Below, piece after piece: positions 1 to 9,950 of a stretch of 64,000 bases of DNA. The position numbers and the translations under genes are program-made. Within the stretch, counting starts at the first letter, position 1; every line of letters begins with the position of its first letter. A model generated the notes under the pieces. The model was not told where the DNA came from and did no database searches. It was given only the letters and a program-made list of their open reading frames with translations. Source of the DNA: Endomychus coccineus (taxonomy: Eukaryota; Arthropoda; Insecta; Coleoptera; Endomychidae); contig OY294070.1 in assembly GCA_958510875.1 (NCBI GenBank), forward strand, positions 49,256,078 to 49,320,077. Reading direction: 5' to 3'.

Positions 1-798
1 TCTGGAAATAATTTTTATTCGAAACTTTTTTCGATTAAATGCACCCCCTTTGAGCCAGCGACAATTATTGGCCGAAAAACGCGGAAAATTATATTTAACC
101 CTTTTGTCATGAAATCGATTTTCCTGAATAGTGGGACATGTTTGCGGATACCAAAACCTACACTTTCCTTCTGTCCATTTCACCTAAAACTACTGAACTA
201 TAAATCTGACTACAGTTGAACTGCTGCATTGACGGACGGACATGAACTAAGATGGTACAAGTACCTGATAGGATTATAATAGTGGGAGTGCACATGAACT
301 CAGATGGGGTTGAATATAAATATAAAATATATTGAAGAAAAACGAAATATGTTTTATATAAGTACAGAGTGTACGGAAATGTCCAACGGCTGAATATCTT
401 TGATGGTATTTTAAAACTTTCTTCATTTGGTATTTAGTACCTACCTAACCGATCCAAATTTCTATAATCTCCCAATAACCGGCTAAATGAACAATGAAGG
501 AATATTTTGCTGATCTTAAATATATAATTGTAGATTACGATAACAATAAAGGTTTAAGTACCAAGTGATAGTATATTTTCATATTTTCTTTACTTCAGTT
601 CATTATTTTGAAAGTGATAGATCTAAGATGAAATTTACAAGAACGATAAGCTAGCGAGGAGCAGAGCAAATCGTTTGCGAAAACAATTTTAAATATTCAA
701 GAGGTATTTTGTTGAAGAACACCGAAGAAACAGAATGGACTTGCTTACCAACTAACCGCAACGCCAAAATCTACACCGGGGGTATCCAAACTTTCCAG
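1..798. other. Intergenic stretch, nothing recognised
   Basis: AT-rich sequence without a coding frame, tandem repeat or terminal inverted repeat that I can recognise. It ends where the degraded left side of the hAT element begins. Confidence 0.5.
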
Positions 799-1068
799 CA
801 TCAGGGCCATACTGTTTGCTTACTCCATTAAGTTCCAAGGGCCAAAACCATTTTAATTTACTTGCCATCATCACCGAGTACGCGCTCTGAGCGACCATAC
901 GCTCGCTAAATTGGTCACACGCGGAAATAGGTAGTGGTAGTACCCTTTATCGCTAACAGATAGTAGAACTTTCGTGTGTAGGGTAACAATTAAACATTAG
1001 CGAATGATCTCGTTGTTTCGAGAAAGTTCTGGTTTATTCTACTCACTTCTAGATGGCAGTAATTGGAG

Positions 1069-1102
1069 CATAAAAAGGTTAGGGCGCGACCGCGAGTCAG
1101 TC
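1069..1102 (+). promoter_or_regulatory. Core promoter of the hAT transposase (TATA-like + initiator)
   Basis: CATAAAAA at 1069-1076 is followed 30 bases later by GAGTCAGTCC, whose TCAGTC matches the arthropod initiator with its A at 1099. The transposase ATG lies about 140 bases downstream at 1237. The spacing is what a TATA-initiator pair should have. The assignment is inferred from motif and position only. Confidence 0.45.
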
Positions 1103-1236
1103 CGCTTAGGGAAGGCGAAGGAAGCGAAGCTGTCTGTTGTGAAATAAAGTAGTGCGTTACACGTGTTTGTGCGTGTTAAAAAACATCTTCGTAACAGTAT
1201 TTTAATTTGACTTGTTTTTGTGTGTGATTTACTAGT

Positions 1237-2120
1237 ATGGAGGAGAAGCGAAAAGTAGACAATGAATGCAGAACATTCAAAACTTTTAATATTTTGTAAT
1301 TGAGTCCAGTAAGAAGGCACTATGTTTGATTTGCAATGAAATCATAGCCGTTCTCTAAAGATTTAACATTAAACGTAATTATGAACGAAACATTTTCAAA
1401 ATTACTCAAAATATATAGGAAGTTTCCGGACAGAACAATTTGAAGCTTTAAAGCGCAGATTGAATTCGCAGCAATCTTTGTTTACGAAACTCAATACTGA
1501 ACAAGAGGCTGCAACTCGTGCTAGCTTTCATGTGGCTCTTGAAACTGCGAAACGTGGAAACCATTCACCGATGGAGAAATGATAAAAGAATGCGTGATTG
1601 CAGTAGCTGGAGAAATGTGCGCCGAAACGGTAAATAAATCATTATTAACCATAGCGCGAAACTTCAAATGGAAATGATTGATTTACAGTGCAGTGATATA
1701 TTTAAGAACAAATATCAAACAAAACTCATCTTTGTTGAAATTTTATAAGAGACTTCCACTGGTCAAATTTGATAATTTGCATAAATTTGCTCGTGGGCTG
1801 TTTTCTGGTTTTGGTACTTGTGTGAGAAAACATTCTCCAAAATGAAGTACACAAAGAATGTTTACAGATCTAAGTTAACCGATGAGCATCTTAAATCTCT
1901 TTTAATAATTATTGGTACAAGTAAAATTGGTCCACAACAATAGTTTGTACTATCTTCAGTGGAAAATCACAATTACACAAATCTCATTAGTATTTTTAGT
2001 ATTATAATGTTTATATGTTATATGTTTATGTGTTTATATGTTATAATATATATAATAATTATGCTTAAGTTAAATTTCCTGCGTATTAAATTTGTCATTA
2101 AGCTTTACATAGCAAGTAAA
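1237..2120 (+). pseudogene. hAT transposase, GTF2IRD2-like, broken
   Basis: The start MEEKRKVDNECRTF is followed by an early stop and several frame changes. In order, one reads a damaged BED-type finger (CLICNEIIAVL, then NIKRNYERN, where the usual HY.RNH histidines are lost), a helical block (FEALKRRLNSQQSLFTKL, then EQEAATRASFHVALETAKRG), and a C-terminal piece (RSKLTDEHLKSLLII) that matches the hAT dimerisation tail of this group. The catalytic middle is mostly deleted: the full family is about 600 residues and under 300 remain. The reading frame changes at least four times, so no active protein can be made. A host-domesticated copy is excluded by the damage. Confidence 0.75.
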
Positions 2121-2274
2121 TAACACCGAGTTATTATTATTCTGTGTCTTTTTATCCAACTTATCACAACAACAATAGCAACAATAAGCCATTAGTTGTC
2201 GCGGGCCGGATTGATGACACGGGCGGGCCGGATTTGAGCCGCGGGCCGTATATTGGAGACCCCTGCTCTAAGTG

Positions 2275-2940
2275 CATGAATGATCAACCGCAGTAATTCT
2301 TTGTCTACCGATAAGTATTTATAGTTGTGGTTATTTCTTTTTTAATTGTATTTGAATACCATCTGAAGATGGCGTACGAGGAGTAAGTCGCAGGCCTAAA
2401 TTTATACACCGCAATTTCACTGAATTCCAGAGAATTTTGATTGTCTTCAATTGGGTTTATTAATGAATGCAAGCGTTTGTCAATGAAATACGATTTTTAC
2501 ATTTACACTTTATATATTAGGGAAATACACAAGTTTCCATGTGATACAAGCATTAAAGAATAAATAATTAAGATAGAAACAAACGAGTAAACAAAGTAAG
2601 TCTTATAAACTCAAGTATAAACTAGATATGCTACAGATCCTCAACAATTCATACAATGTATGAACAAAAGAAATTTCCACAAATAGGACGACAAAAATAA
2701 GGAACTTTCTATTATCTGTCATGATGACTAAGACTACCATGTAACACAATCCTATTTTAAGAGCCGATACACATCAACAGTGACAGGTAAAGGAACCCAA
2801 AAGATATAGGTACTGGTTTTCACGACTTTCTTCTAGAAAATCCTAACTTAAGGAATTTGAGTTTTCTCAAATTGAAACCCTGCATTTATTTTTTTGCAAA
2901 CTTCAATTTTTGTGCATAATTTTATCTTGAATAGTAGATT
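2275..2940. other. Spacer, nothing recognised
   Basis: AT-rich spacer between the hAT right end and the Penelope left repeat. No coding, repeat or RNA signal was seen. Confidence 0.4.
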
Positions 2941-2960
2941 TCCGCGGATAGCTAATCATG

Positions 2961-3037
2961 AAAAATCTTGGCTTCCATATGGATTCAGCGTCACAATAGC
3001 ACAACTTGATGCCGACGTTTCACCAACCATTATGTAG
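2961..3037 (-). repeat. PLE-A terminal repeat, left, inverted
   Basis: The reverse complement reads ATGGTTGGTGAAACGTCGGC and continues into a block matching 4209-4282 and, more distantly placed, 46959-47060. It therefore flanks the Penelope coding part in inverted orientation. The GAAA and CGTC parts of the hammerhead-like motif are present (3014-3021), but the CUGANGA half is cut off where the reverse-transcriptase sequence begins. Confidence 0.75.
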
Positions 3038-4096
3038 GTTCCTCACTTTCCCCGGGCATAGCTTATATCTTCATGGAAACTTTTGAGCAAGATGCTATTG
3101 ACTCATTTGTTCTCAAGCCGAAATGTTGGTTGAGATATGTCGACGACACTTTCGTTATTTGGCAACATAGTCGCGAAAATCTGTTCCCTTCCTCAATCAT
3201 TTGAATTCATTACATCCCAACATCCTTTTCACCATGGACGTTGAATCGAAAGGTTCACTCCCGTCCCTAGATGTATTAGTTAGTCGACAGACTGACGGTA
3301 CTTTAGGACATTCTGTCTATCGAAAACCCACTCACACCGATAGATACCTCAATGGTCTTTCCCACCCCTACCCTGCCCAAAAGCAATCTGTCATAAACTC
3401 CTTGGACCACAGAGCTGTCAACTTATCTCAACCCCAATCCTTAAAATCAGAATTGAACATCTTTCATCTGTCTTATTATCAAATAATTTCTCCCATTACA
3501 AAGTTCAAAAAGCCATGAAGAAATACACTTCGCATTAAACTTCAAATCAACCTGAGTCACAAACCCCCCCGCCTGCTTTATCCACTGCTTATCTTCCTTA
3601 TATTGAAAATATAACACATCAAATTTCCAAAATCCTTAAAAAACATAATATTTCTACTCGGTTTTCCACACTTCCAAAACTATCTCACTTTTCCAAACCT
3701 ATCAAAGATCCCCTTCCCCCTCTTCACTTAGAAGGTGTTTATAGCATACCCTGTTCTTGCGGTAAAGTCTACATTGGGGAAACAGGTCGTACAGTAGCTA
3801 CTCTTGAGAAAGAACATGAGCGCTGTGCAAGGCTTCGTGACACCAGTAGATCTGCACTTGCGGAACACAAGTTTGACACTAATCATCAAATCCTTTTCGA
3901 AAATACTAAAATCCTATCCCGAGCCCCACACTTCTATCAGCGAAAAATCCTTGAAGCTATAGAAATCCGAAAACATCCAAATAATCTAAACAGTGACTCA
4001 GGATATTACCTTCCCAACATTTGGAAACTCATCCTCGAAAATTCCACCTCGCACTTGATCATACAACGGCAGGGTCGGGTGCCAGAACGGAGTTAA
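3037..4096 (+). pseudogene. Penelope-like element (PLE-A) RT C-terminus + GIY-YIG endonuclease
   Basis: The conceptual protein begins in the reverse-transcriptase palm: GSSLSPGIAYIFMETFEQ, then CWLRYVDDTFVIW with the YVDD catalytic pair. It continues through SLPSLDVLVSRQTDGTLGHS and VYRKPTHTDRYLN. After a frame change near 3450 it reads into a GIY-YIG nuclease: GVYSIPCSCGKVYIGETGRT, an EHERC block, SALAEHKFDTNHQI and the closing SDSGYYLPNIWK. It stops at 4094-4096. Domain order RT then GIY-YIG is diagnostic of Penelope elements, which copy themselves by target-primed reverse transcription. The RT N-terminus is missing and at least two frameshifts (about 3185 and 3455) are present, so it is dead. 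Confidence 0.88.
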
Positions 4097-4192
4097 CCAC
4101 CGGAATAAAAGCAGTGAACTGTGTAGCGTGAAGGATTTCCCATAAAATAAATACAGCTTCAGAAACCAGTAGAATCAGTTTCAGTTCACGCC
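4097..4192 (+). other. PLE-A 3' untranslated tail
   Basis: Non-coding sequence between the GIY-YIG stop and the right terminal repeat. It contains a possible polyadenylation signal AAAATAAATA near 4144. A related copy of the C-terminus plus this tail occurs at 61862-62005. Confidence 0.5.
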
Positions 4193-4290
4193 TGTCCTGA
4201 AGATGCCACCTGTAATGGTTGGCAAAACGTCGGCATCAAGTCGTGCTATTGTGACGCGGAATCCATCCGGAAGCCAAGATTGTTCTACAA
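4193..4290 (+). repeat. PLE-A terminal repeat, right, with degraded hammerhead-like motif
   Basis: 4193-4235 holds a hammerhead-like arrangement: stem I TGTC (4193-4196) with GGCA (4232-4235), core CTGAAGA (4197-4203), a stem II hairpin, then AAAA where GAAA is required (4224-4227), then CGTC. The G-to-A change should inactivate it. The repeat continues to about 4290 and is inverted relative to 2961-3037. Penelope elements are known to carry hammerhead motifs in their terminal repeats. Confidence 0.65.
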
Positions 4291-4579
4291 TTTAATCGCC
4301 TATATTCAACAGATGAAAGAAGACAATTTAGTTTGTTAAATATTACTTTATTTAAAAGAAAATTGTTTGCAATTTCGAACTTTACAGTTCATTATCAAAA
4401 TATACAATTGAAACGTTCTTTTGTATGAAGAAATATATCATTTCTATTTATTGATAAAATGTTGTAGAATTTAGAATGATTTGAACTGTATTCGGCAATT
4501 GGATCCAGTAAAAAGGCGCGTAGAAAAACGTAGTATAGGCGTAGTAAAACAGTAGTGGTAATTGTTTGATTATCCCTCA

Positions 4580-4975
4580 CCCTTATACACATGCGCAGGG
4601 AAGTCCAAGCGGCAACGTTATCGCAGGTTAGTTTGTCAAATTTTTATATGTTTTTGGGAAACAGTAGGTTAGGTTAGTACTGGTAAGTTATTTGAAGGTA
4701 GATTCTTGTAATTGTTAGATTTTTGTAGCCCTTATACAGATGCGCAGGACAGTCCAAGCGGAAACGTTATCGCAGGTTAGTTCGTTAAGTTTTATATATT
4801 TTTGGGAACATTAGGCTGGGTTAGTACTCTTGGGTTATTTGAAGGTGGGTCTTTGTAATCGTGAGATTTGTCTGGCCCTTATACACTTGCGCAGGAAAGT
4901 CCAGGCATCAAAGTTATCCCAGGTAAGTGTGCTAAATTTTTATACATTTTTGGGGAACACTAGGTTAGATCCAAT
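4580..4975. repeat. 148-bp tandem repeat, about 2.7 copies
   Basis: Units begin with CCCTTATACAC at 4580, 4729 and 4876, giving periods of 149 and 147. Each contains TGCGCAGG, a GTCCAAGCGG-like block, TATCGCAGGTTAG and a TAGGTTAGG-like segment. The third copy breaks off near 4975. Confidence 0.8.
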
Positions 4976-5968
4976 GGTTGAACTATTAATTCTATTAGAA
5001 TGGAGTATGGTGATTTTAGAGTTCGACTCTAAAGAGATATTTTCGATAGGCAAAATGGGCATTGTAGAAATTTTGTTAATTATTTAATACTAGTATGTTA
5101 GTTTTTTTAACGTTTACGTTTTCTTAATTGTTTACAGTTTTTAATTTAGAAATTTAGTTTGGGTTAGTTTGGGATGTGTTTCCGCAAACTTATTTTTTTA
5201 TATGTATACTATATAAAGGGAATTGAAATTTCTGTAGAATTAATTTCAGTTATTCTAAAGTTTACAATATTTTATCAAAAAATGAAAATGATATATTTCT
5301 GCAAGACGTTTTTTGAGTGTTTATGTTTAGAAAAGTGTCTAGAACGTAAAGCAGAAACATGTTTTCATGTAACTTGTTTCAGTTAATCTGAAGTTGGGAA
5401 AATTAAAATTCTGGATTTCTGCAGATTTTGTTTGGAATTTTGTGTTTGGGGAGGTTTCTGTATACTGAAAAAAACGTTTCATATATAAGTGGTTCCAGCT
5501 AAAAAAAAGTTCACCTTAGTTTAGAGTAGAAGGTTCATTATATGGTTAATGTAGAAAAGCTATATGCAGTTTGCAGCTTCGAAACATTGTTACGACCAAG
5601 CATAACGTGGTGGGTACATTACGGTGTAAATATAAATATTGGAATTTCAAACAAACAAATGACAAAACGCTCTCCTTCACATTCCATCTTGAAGTTGGTT
5701 GGTTTCTTACTTCGAGGTATATAGCAACTATGAATACAACGAATAGGGCTGTGGCGACTAACAAGTCAATTATTCCTCTCTATGTTCAATTGTTCGACGC
5801 GCACAAAGTAACGCAAATCAATTAAATACAGCAACATAAACGTCGGCGCCGTTTAAGATTAATGCTCGATTGTTCGGAAGAGCTTATGGTTCACGCTCGT
5901 ACAATTTAGCAATTCAAATCTCATGACGTAACCAGTCTAATGATAAATTTATTCCGGATTGACCTTAC
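4976..5968. other. AT-rich spacer, no supported gene
   Basis: Only short open frames in AT-rich sequence, none with a recognisable motif. 5540-5825 is open in several frames but shows no family signature on either strand. Confidence 0.4.
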
Positions 5969-6082
5969 CTTGATACCGAATTCACAACATTGAATGCGTT
6001 TATCACGTCGCAGGATTCGTTCAAAGTGACATCCATCGTATTCATGTGTTGCGTAATACCCATGCGAGTTGTTATTTTGATC
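5969..6082 (-). CDS. Candidate internal exon of a host gene, 38 codons
   Basis: On minus, TCCCTTTATCTATGAAG provides an acceptor-like AG and AAG|GTAAGG a strong donor. Between them are exactly 114 bases, open in the frame that starts GAT CAA AAT and ends ATC AAG, so both splice phases are 0. The peptide begins DQNNNSHGYYATHEYDG and ends in a Cys/Arg-rich tail (RRDKRIQCCEFGIK). Base composition is less AT-rich than its neighbours and no repeat copies were noticed. A second frame is also open across it, which weakens the call. The family is not recognised. It could be a conserved non-coding piece or a fragment of an old element. Confidence 0.3.
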
Positions 6083-6248
6083 CTTCATAGATAAAGGGAT
6101 TCGTCATTCTTGTAGAAATTCTATTCGTATGATGAAATTGATATACATGTCAAACAAGAAAGTAATCTTTGTAACCAATTTTACGAACATAATAAATTAT
6201 GGCATGTGTAATATGGATGTTATTTTACATTAGAGGTAATTCTAATGT

Positions 6249-7308
6249 AGTCAATAAGCAGGGGAATTTGGCCGACTTTCTAAAAAAAAGCAGTGCGTCA
6301 TATCGGACAAATTCTTTTTGCATGATTGCATGATGTTCTGTGGACAGGACCTCCCATTCACCCCTAAACGCTAAATTAACCCTATTTTCACCCTCTTTTT
6401 AGGATAGCTTTGAATTTATAAAAAAGTGGTTTTTTTGGCTCGCTGTACACGAATCCGAGGTTATTTTTCCGGAAAACTCATTCAATCGGCTGAAAATCAA
6501 AGAAATTTCTTCCTTTTCATACAAATTTGCGCATTTTTTACGCGATTATCGTTTTATACATAAAAGATGTTGGCAGTAGCGTATTTCGATCCAAAGTAGA
6601 CCAAAATTAGGAAAATTTACAGAAAACTGGAAAACCTTGAAATTATCGTGTGATAAGTCGCTATAGGAGTTTTAATTTTTGTAATTTAACGTGGACATCG
6701 AAAACAAAAATGCTTATCAACAGGACACTCAAAAAATTACATAAAAAAAAAGGCATCATGAAAAATATTTCTCTGTTTTTCCGGAAAATGATAGTTTTCA
6801 ATTTTTTAATTATCAAATTCGTTATCAGCGACCACAAAAACCCCTATAGCGACTTATCACACGATAATAGCAATGACGTGGAAAGATTTTATTTTCAGGT
6901 TTTCCACAGTTTTCCGCAAATTTTCCTAGTTTTGGTGTACTTTGGATCGAAATACGAGACTGCCAACATCTTTTATGAATAAAACGATAATCGCGTGAAA
7001 AATGAGCAATTTTGTATGAAAATTACGAAATTTCCCTAATTTTCAGCCCATTGAATGAGTTTTCCGGGAAAATTACCTCGGATTCGTGTTCAGGGACCCA
7101 AATAAACAATTTTTTTTTATGAATTCAAATTATTTTAAAAAAGAGGGTGGAAATAGGGCTAATTTAGCGTTTAGGGGTGAATGGGAGGCCTCAGCATATC
7201 AGCTCAACCCTCATGAATGATCCACGTCGGCCACAGAACATCATGCAAAATGATTTTTTCCGATACGACGCCCTGCTTTCTATTAGAAAGTTACCCAGTT
7301 TATTGACT
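6249..7308. mobile_element. Foldback (long inverted repeat) element, about 1.06 kb
   Basis: The left arm (6249 to about 6680) and right arm (about 6830-7308) are inverted copies. Paired landmarks include AGTCAATAA at the tips, CCCATTCACCCCTAAACGC with its complement near 7170, CGCGATTATCGTTTTAT with its complement near 6985, and GTGATAAGTCGCTATAGG with its complement near 6850. The centre is AT-rich and non-coding; the open frame across it is chance. No clear target duplication was found, so the exact tips are uncertain. Confidence 0.8.
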
Positions 7309-7382
7309 GGACTAATCGAAGGTTTGAGTACAAGTTAGTACTTATAGTCCACCGGAATTAGACATAAAAATCGTGTGAAACG

Positions 7383-7527
7383 TAAAAATTTTGAACAGCA
7401 TACAGACCTGGTTTTTTGAGAACCTTTCGGTGAAAATTATCCGTTCATCTGCGGGTTGTGAAATTAGTGTTCTAGAAGTCGAAACCTTCCTAAAAAACCA
7501 GGTCTGTGTGCTGCTCGAAATTTTTAC
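7383..7527. repeat. Short inverted-repeat element (MITE-like)
   Basis: TTGAACAGCATACAGACCTG followed by GTTTTTT at 7390-7418 is mirrored by AAAAAACCAGGTCTGTGTGC and CGAAATTTTTAC ending at 7527. About 75 bases separate the arms. No coding content. Confidence 0.65.
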
Positions 7528-7859
7528 ATAAAAAATTCCAATTCCAATCTAAACAAGAAAGAAAAATCCTCTAATCTAAACAAGAAAGAAAAGAATACAG
7601 TCAGTCTGTTCCAAGATACACAAATCAATGAGCTTTTGAAGACTGTCATCGATACAATTATTCCAGAAAATGAAGCATTGTTACTACCAATTGTCGTGAT
7701 AGATTCGGAATTTGATGAAACTTGGTGAGTAGATTCATATAGTCAGAGAGCCAATGACACAATATTTGCGTCATCTGCATATGGGAGAGTAGCAAACCTC
7801 CATGCTGACCAGTCAAATCCTGAACCTAGGTAGCTTATATAATTATTGTAAAATTAATT

Positions 7860-7995
7860 ATACACCAGAATTTGCAGGATGACGCAACTGAAAAAAATTA
7901 CGTGGCACTTTTATGGAATATGTGTGTGACCGGGTGATAAGAGGTTGTTTATAACAAATTATGACGCAACTCATCGCGAAAGTTGATTTTTTTTA
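7860..7995 (-). repeat. Dispersed repeat, copy 1 of 2
   Basis: The reverse complement aligns by eye to 11655-11830, with matching blocks ATTTGTTATAAA, CACCCGGT, CACACACATAT, AAAAGTGC and a C-T-TTGCGTCATC segment. The other copy carries about 50 extra bases. No coding content. Confidence 0.55.
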
Positions 7996-8005
7996 AATAT
8001 AGCTA

Positions 8006-8359
8006 ATGATCGCTTTATCGAATTGCGTGGGGAGTCTCACCCTTCTGGGCCAACTGGATGAAGAGTGGTCTGAACTGTGGCGAAAATCACCACGCATGAA
8101 GCAGGCCAAGTTCTTCATCAAAGAGCCTGTGCCCAGGCTCTCAAAGAAACTCCTTTCTTTGAACAGAAGGGACATCGCAGATGACCCTATATGTAGGAAA
8201 TGCTGAGAGGCGGAAGAAACTGTCTCTCACATACTGTTGGAATGCTCAGCATTAGCATCCCTCAGGCACCGACACTTCGGAGAATCAAAACTCCAGAAGA
8301 ACTTATGGAAGCCAGCTCTGGCAATATTTTGGGTTTTTGGCATTCCACAAGCCTGCTAG
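8006..8359 (+). pseudogene. LINE C-terminal fragment (RNase H-type LINE, Cys-rich tail)
   Basis: The peptide reads EEWSELWRKSPRMKQAKFF, then PVPRLSKKLLSLNRRD, then DPICRKC, an in-frame TGA (8204-8206), and EAEETVSHILLECSALASLR to a stop near 8359. This is the region after RNase H in jockey/R1-like LINEs, with the C..C...H...C zinc motif (CRKC, SH, EC). The usual LTGH block between the two parts has been deleted. An untranslated tail follows and ends in a short GATGATGATGATGAG run near 8430-8442, a typical LINE 3' simple-repeat end. It is 5'-truncated and not functional. Confidence 0.75.
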
Positions 8360-8641
8360 AATAGAATAGGCTTCTGACCACGGGACGCACAATGGGCCCA
8401 ACTAAGTGCATTTGGAGGCTAAGCCAACGATGATGATGATGAGGTAAGGATCTCTGCAGAGTTCTACCAGGTTTCCATACATTTAGAGGTTGCGACTATA
8501 CTGCAGCGTTCTTTCGAAAAGGCAAAATTAGCCCATTTTATTTGTAGGAAAAATTCAAACAAAACTGTTATGACAAAAATTCAGGAATTCACTTGCCTAG
8601 TGTAGAATATAGAAGAATTCGATGACGTCGACAAAGCTAGG

Positions 8642-9078
8642 TTGCAAATGTTTGACAAAATGTATGATTCTAAACGCGGTAATGTAAAATTATTAATTAA
8701 GGAAATTAAAGGTTTCGACTCAAGTCTCATTCCACCTGGAAGAAATCGTTGCATCAATATTTTCCAGAAAGACCTTCGTTTCGTCGATGTGGCAAATGCA
8801 ACTGTTGTCAAATGCACACTATTCAATCCAACTGAAAATGCTGGGAAGTGTATAATGTGCGTAAATTGAGACCACTATGGTTTGAAGGGGATCCTACACC
8901 CTTAGTAGAAGCAGGTGTGTTGCTTGCTACATCAGAATCAGGAAAAGAAAACGAGGACGTGGAAATTGTTAATGAAAATGGCAATGAAGACGACGAGGAA
9001 AATTGTACTCGGATTATGAATGTAATTAAAACCAATTTTTTCGATTACATATTCGGATTGAAATCCTTAACAAGTTAA
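8642..9078 (+). pseudogene. Fragment of an unnamed insect repetitive protein family
   Basis: The peptide includes ARLQMFDKMYDSKRGNVKLL, then FDSSLIPPGRNRCINIFQKD and FNPTENAGKCI. In a second frame it reads PLWFEGDPTPLVEAGVLLAT and an acidic tail (ENEDVEIVNENGNEDDEENC). A PP-R-hydrophobic helix followed by P-E-N-G and a W-F-G-P block is a layout I associate with C-termini of uncharacterised proteins amplified in insect genomes. A similar stretch is at 41130-41400. One frameshift (about 8855) breaks it. The function is not known, and a mobile-element origin is inferred only from the damage and the surroundings. Confidence 0.35.
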
Positions 9079-9267
9079 AATAATAAATGAAATTTTTGTT
9101 TGTGATCTTGGATGATCTTCTTTAGGGCAAGATCGAATATGATTGTTAAAAAGTAGAAAATTCAATAAACAAACAGGTAAATGATGGAAATTAATTGATA
9201 AATAATAAAAATCTAAGGGGAGCAGTGTTGCAATCTGTAGCAAGTGTGATTTTTTCAATGGACTATA
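9079..9267. other. Short AT-rich spacer
   Basis: Nothing recognised; it ends at the TA target site of the next element. Confidence 0.4.
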
Positions 9268-9946
9268 CAGGATGTCCCAGGTTTTAGTCGAAGAACTTCA
9301 ACAGTCGATAGAAAATTTAATTTTGAGAAAAAAATTTCTAATAACATATATGCACAGACGCTTAGTTTTTGAGATACAGGTACTTGGTCGTAAGCTCTAA
9401 AGTTGACCGCTTTCGAGAAAAATCAACTTTTATGTTGAAAAACATGGTCCATTTTTTGGTTTTGTTACTTGTTCTAACGTTTGAATAAATTTTGTTTAAT
9501 TAGTAAGAATTGACCATGTTTTTCAACATAAACGTTGATTTTTCTCGAAAACGGTAAGCTTTAGAGCTTATGACCAAGTACCTTTTTTGTGTAGAAAACA
9601 TTGGCGATTCAAATGGTTGTCTCAAAACCGTACTTTTTCCAGTGGCGTAGGAGTTGGGGAGAAAAACACCACCTACCCCTTCAAAATCTTCACCAATTAT
9701 GACTAAAAAATAAATTTTATCACACAGAACATAGCTTACTATGAGTAGAAAATGATTGCAGAAGCTGTTTTCTGTACGATACACGATTCCGGAGATATTC
9801 GCAATAAACGAAATTTTTTTATCAATTTCAACACCCTGTATCTCAAAAACTAAGCGTCTGTGCATATACGTTATTAGGAATTTTTTCTCAAAATCAAATT
9901 TTCTATCGACTGTTGAAGTTCTCCGACTAAAACCTGGGACACCCTG
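9268..9946. mobile_element. Palindromic non-autonomous DNA element, CAGGGTGTCCC-type ends, copy 1
   Basis: Starts CAGGATGTCCCAGGTTTTAG after TA (9266-9267) and ends in the complement ...AACCTGGGACACCCTG before TA (9947-9948). Terminal inverted repeats run about 110 bases, with paired blocks GACGCTTAGTTTTTGAGATA and TGTTGAAAAACATGGT. It has no coding content. A fuller copy of the same family is at 42319-43152. The TA duplication and CAGGGTG ends place it in the IS630/Tc1/mariner superfamily. Confidence 0.85.
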
Positions 9947-9950
9947 TATA

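Larger units (their letters stand above)
800..2265 (+). mobile_element. hAT-type DNA transposon remnant (GTF2IRD2/Charlie-like)
   Basis: The right end (about 2196-2265) has GC-rich CGGGCCGG blocks and finishes in ATTGGAGACCCCTG, the reverse complement of the CAGGGGTCTCCAA terminus typical of this hAT group. CTCTAAGT follows and could be one 8-bp target duplication, but no matching copy was found on the left. The left end is diverged: a CAGGGCC near 801 and GGGCCAAAACC near 840 resemble a decayed terminus. A broken transposase lies inside. The 3' end is firm; the 5' end is approximate. Confidence 0.7.

Noticed and set aside
1039..1320. 93-codon open frame on minus
   Set aside because: It lies antisense to the hAT promoter and transposase start, and its peptide has no motif.
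2360..2385. CTGAAGATGGCG hammerhead-like start
   Set aside because: There is no GAAA box or closing stem within reach.
6650..6982. 110-codon open frame on plus
   Set aside because: It spans the centre of the 6249-7308 foldback element; AT-rich chance frame (poly-K/F/I peptide).
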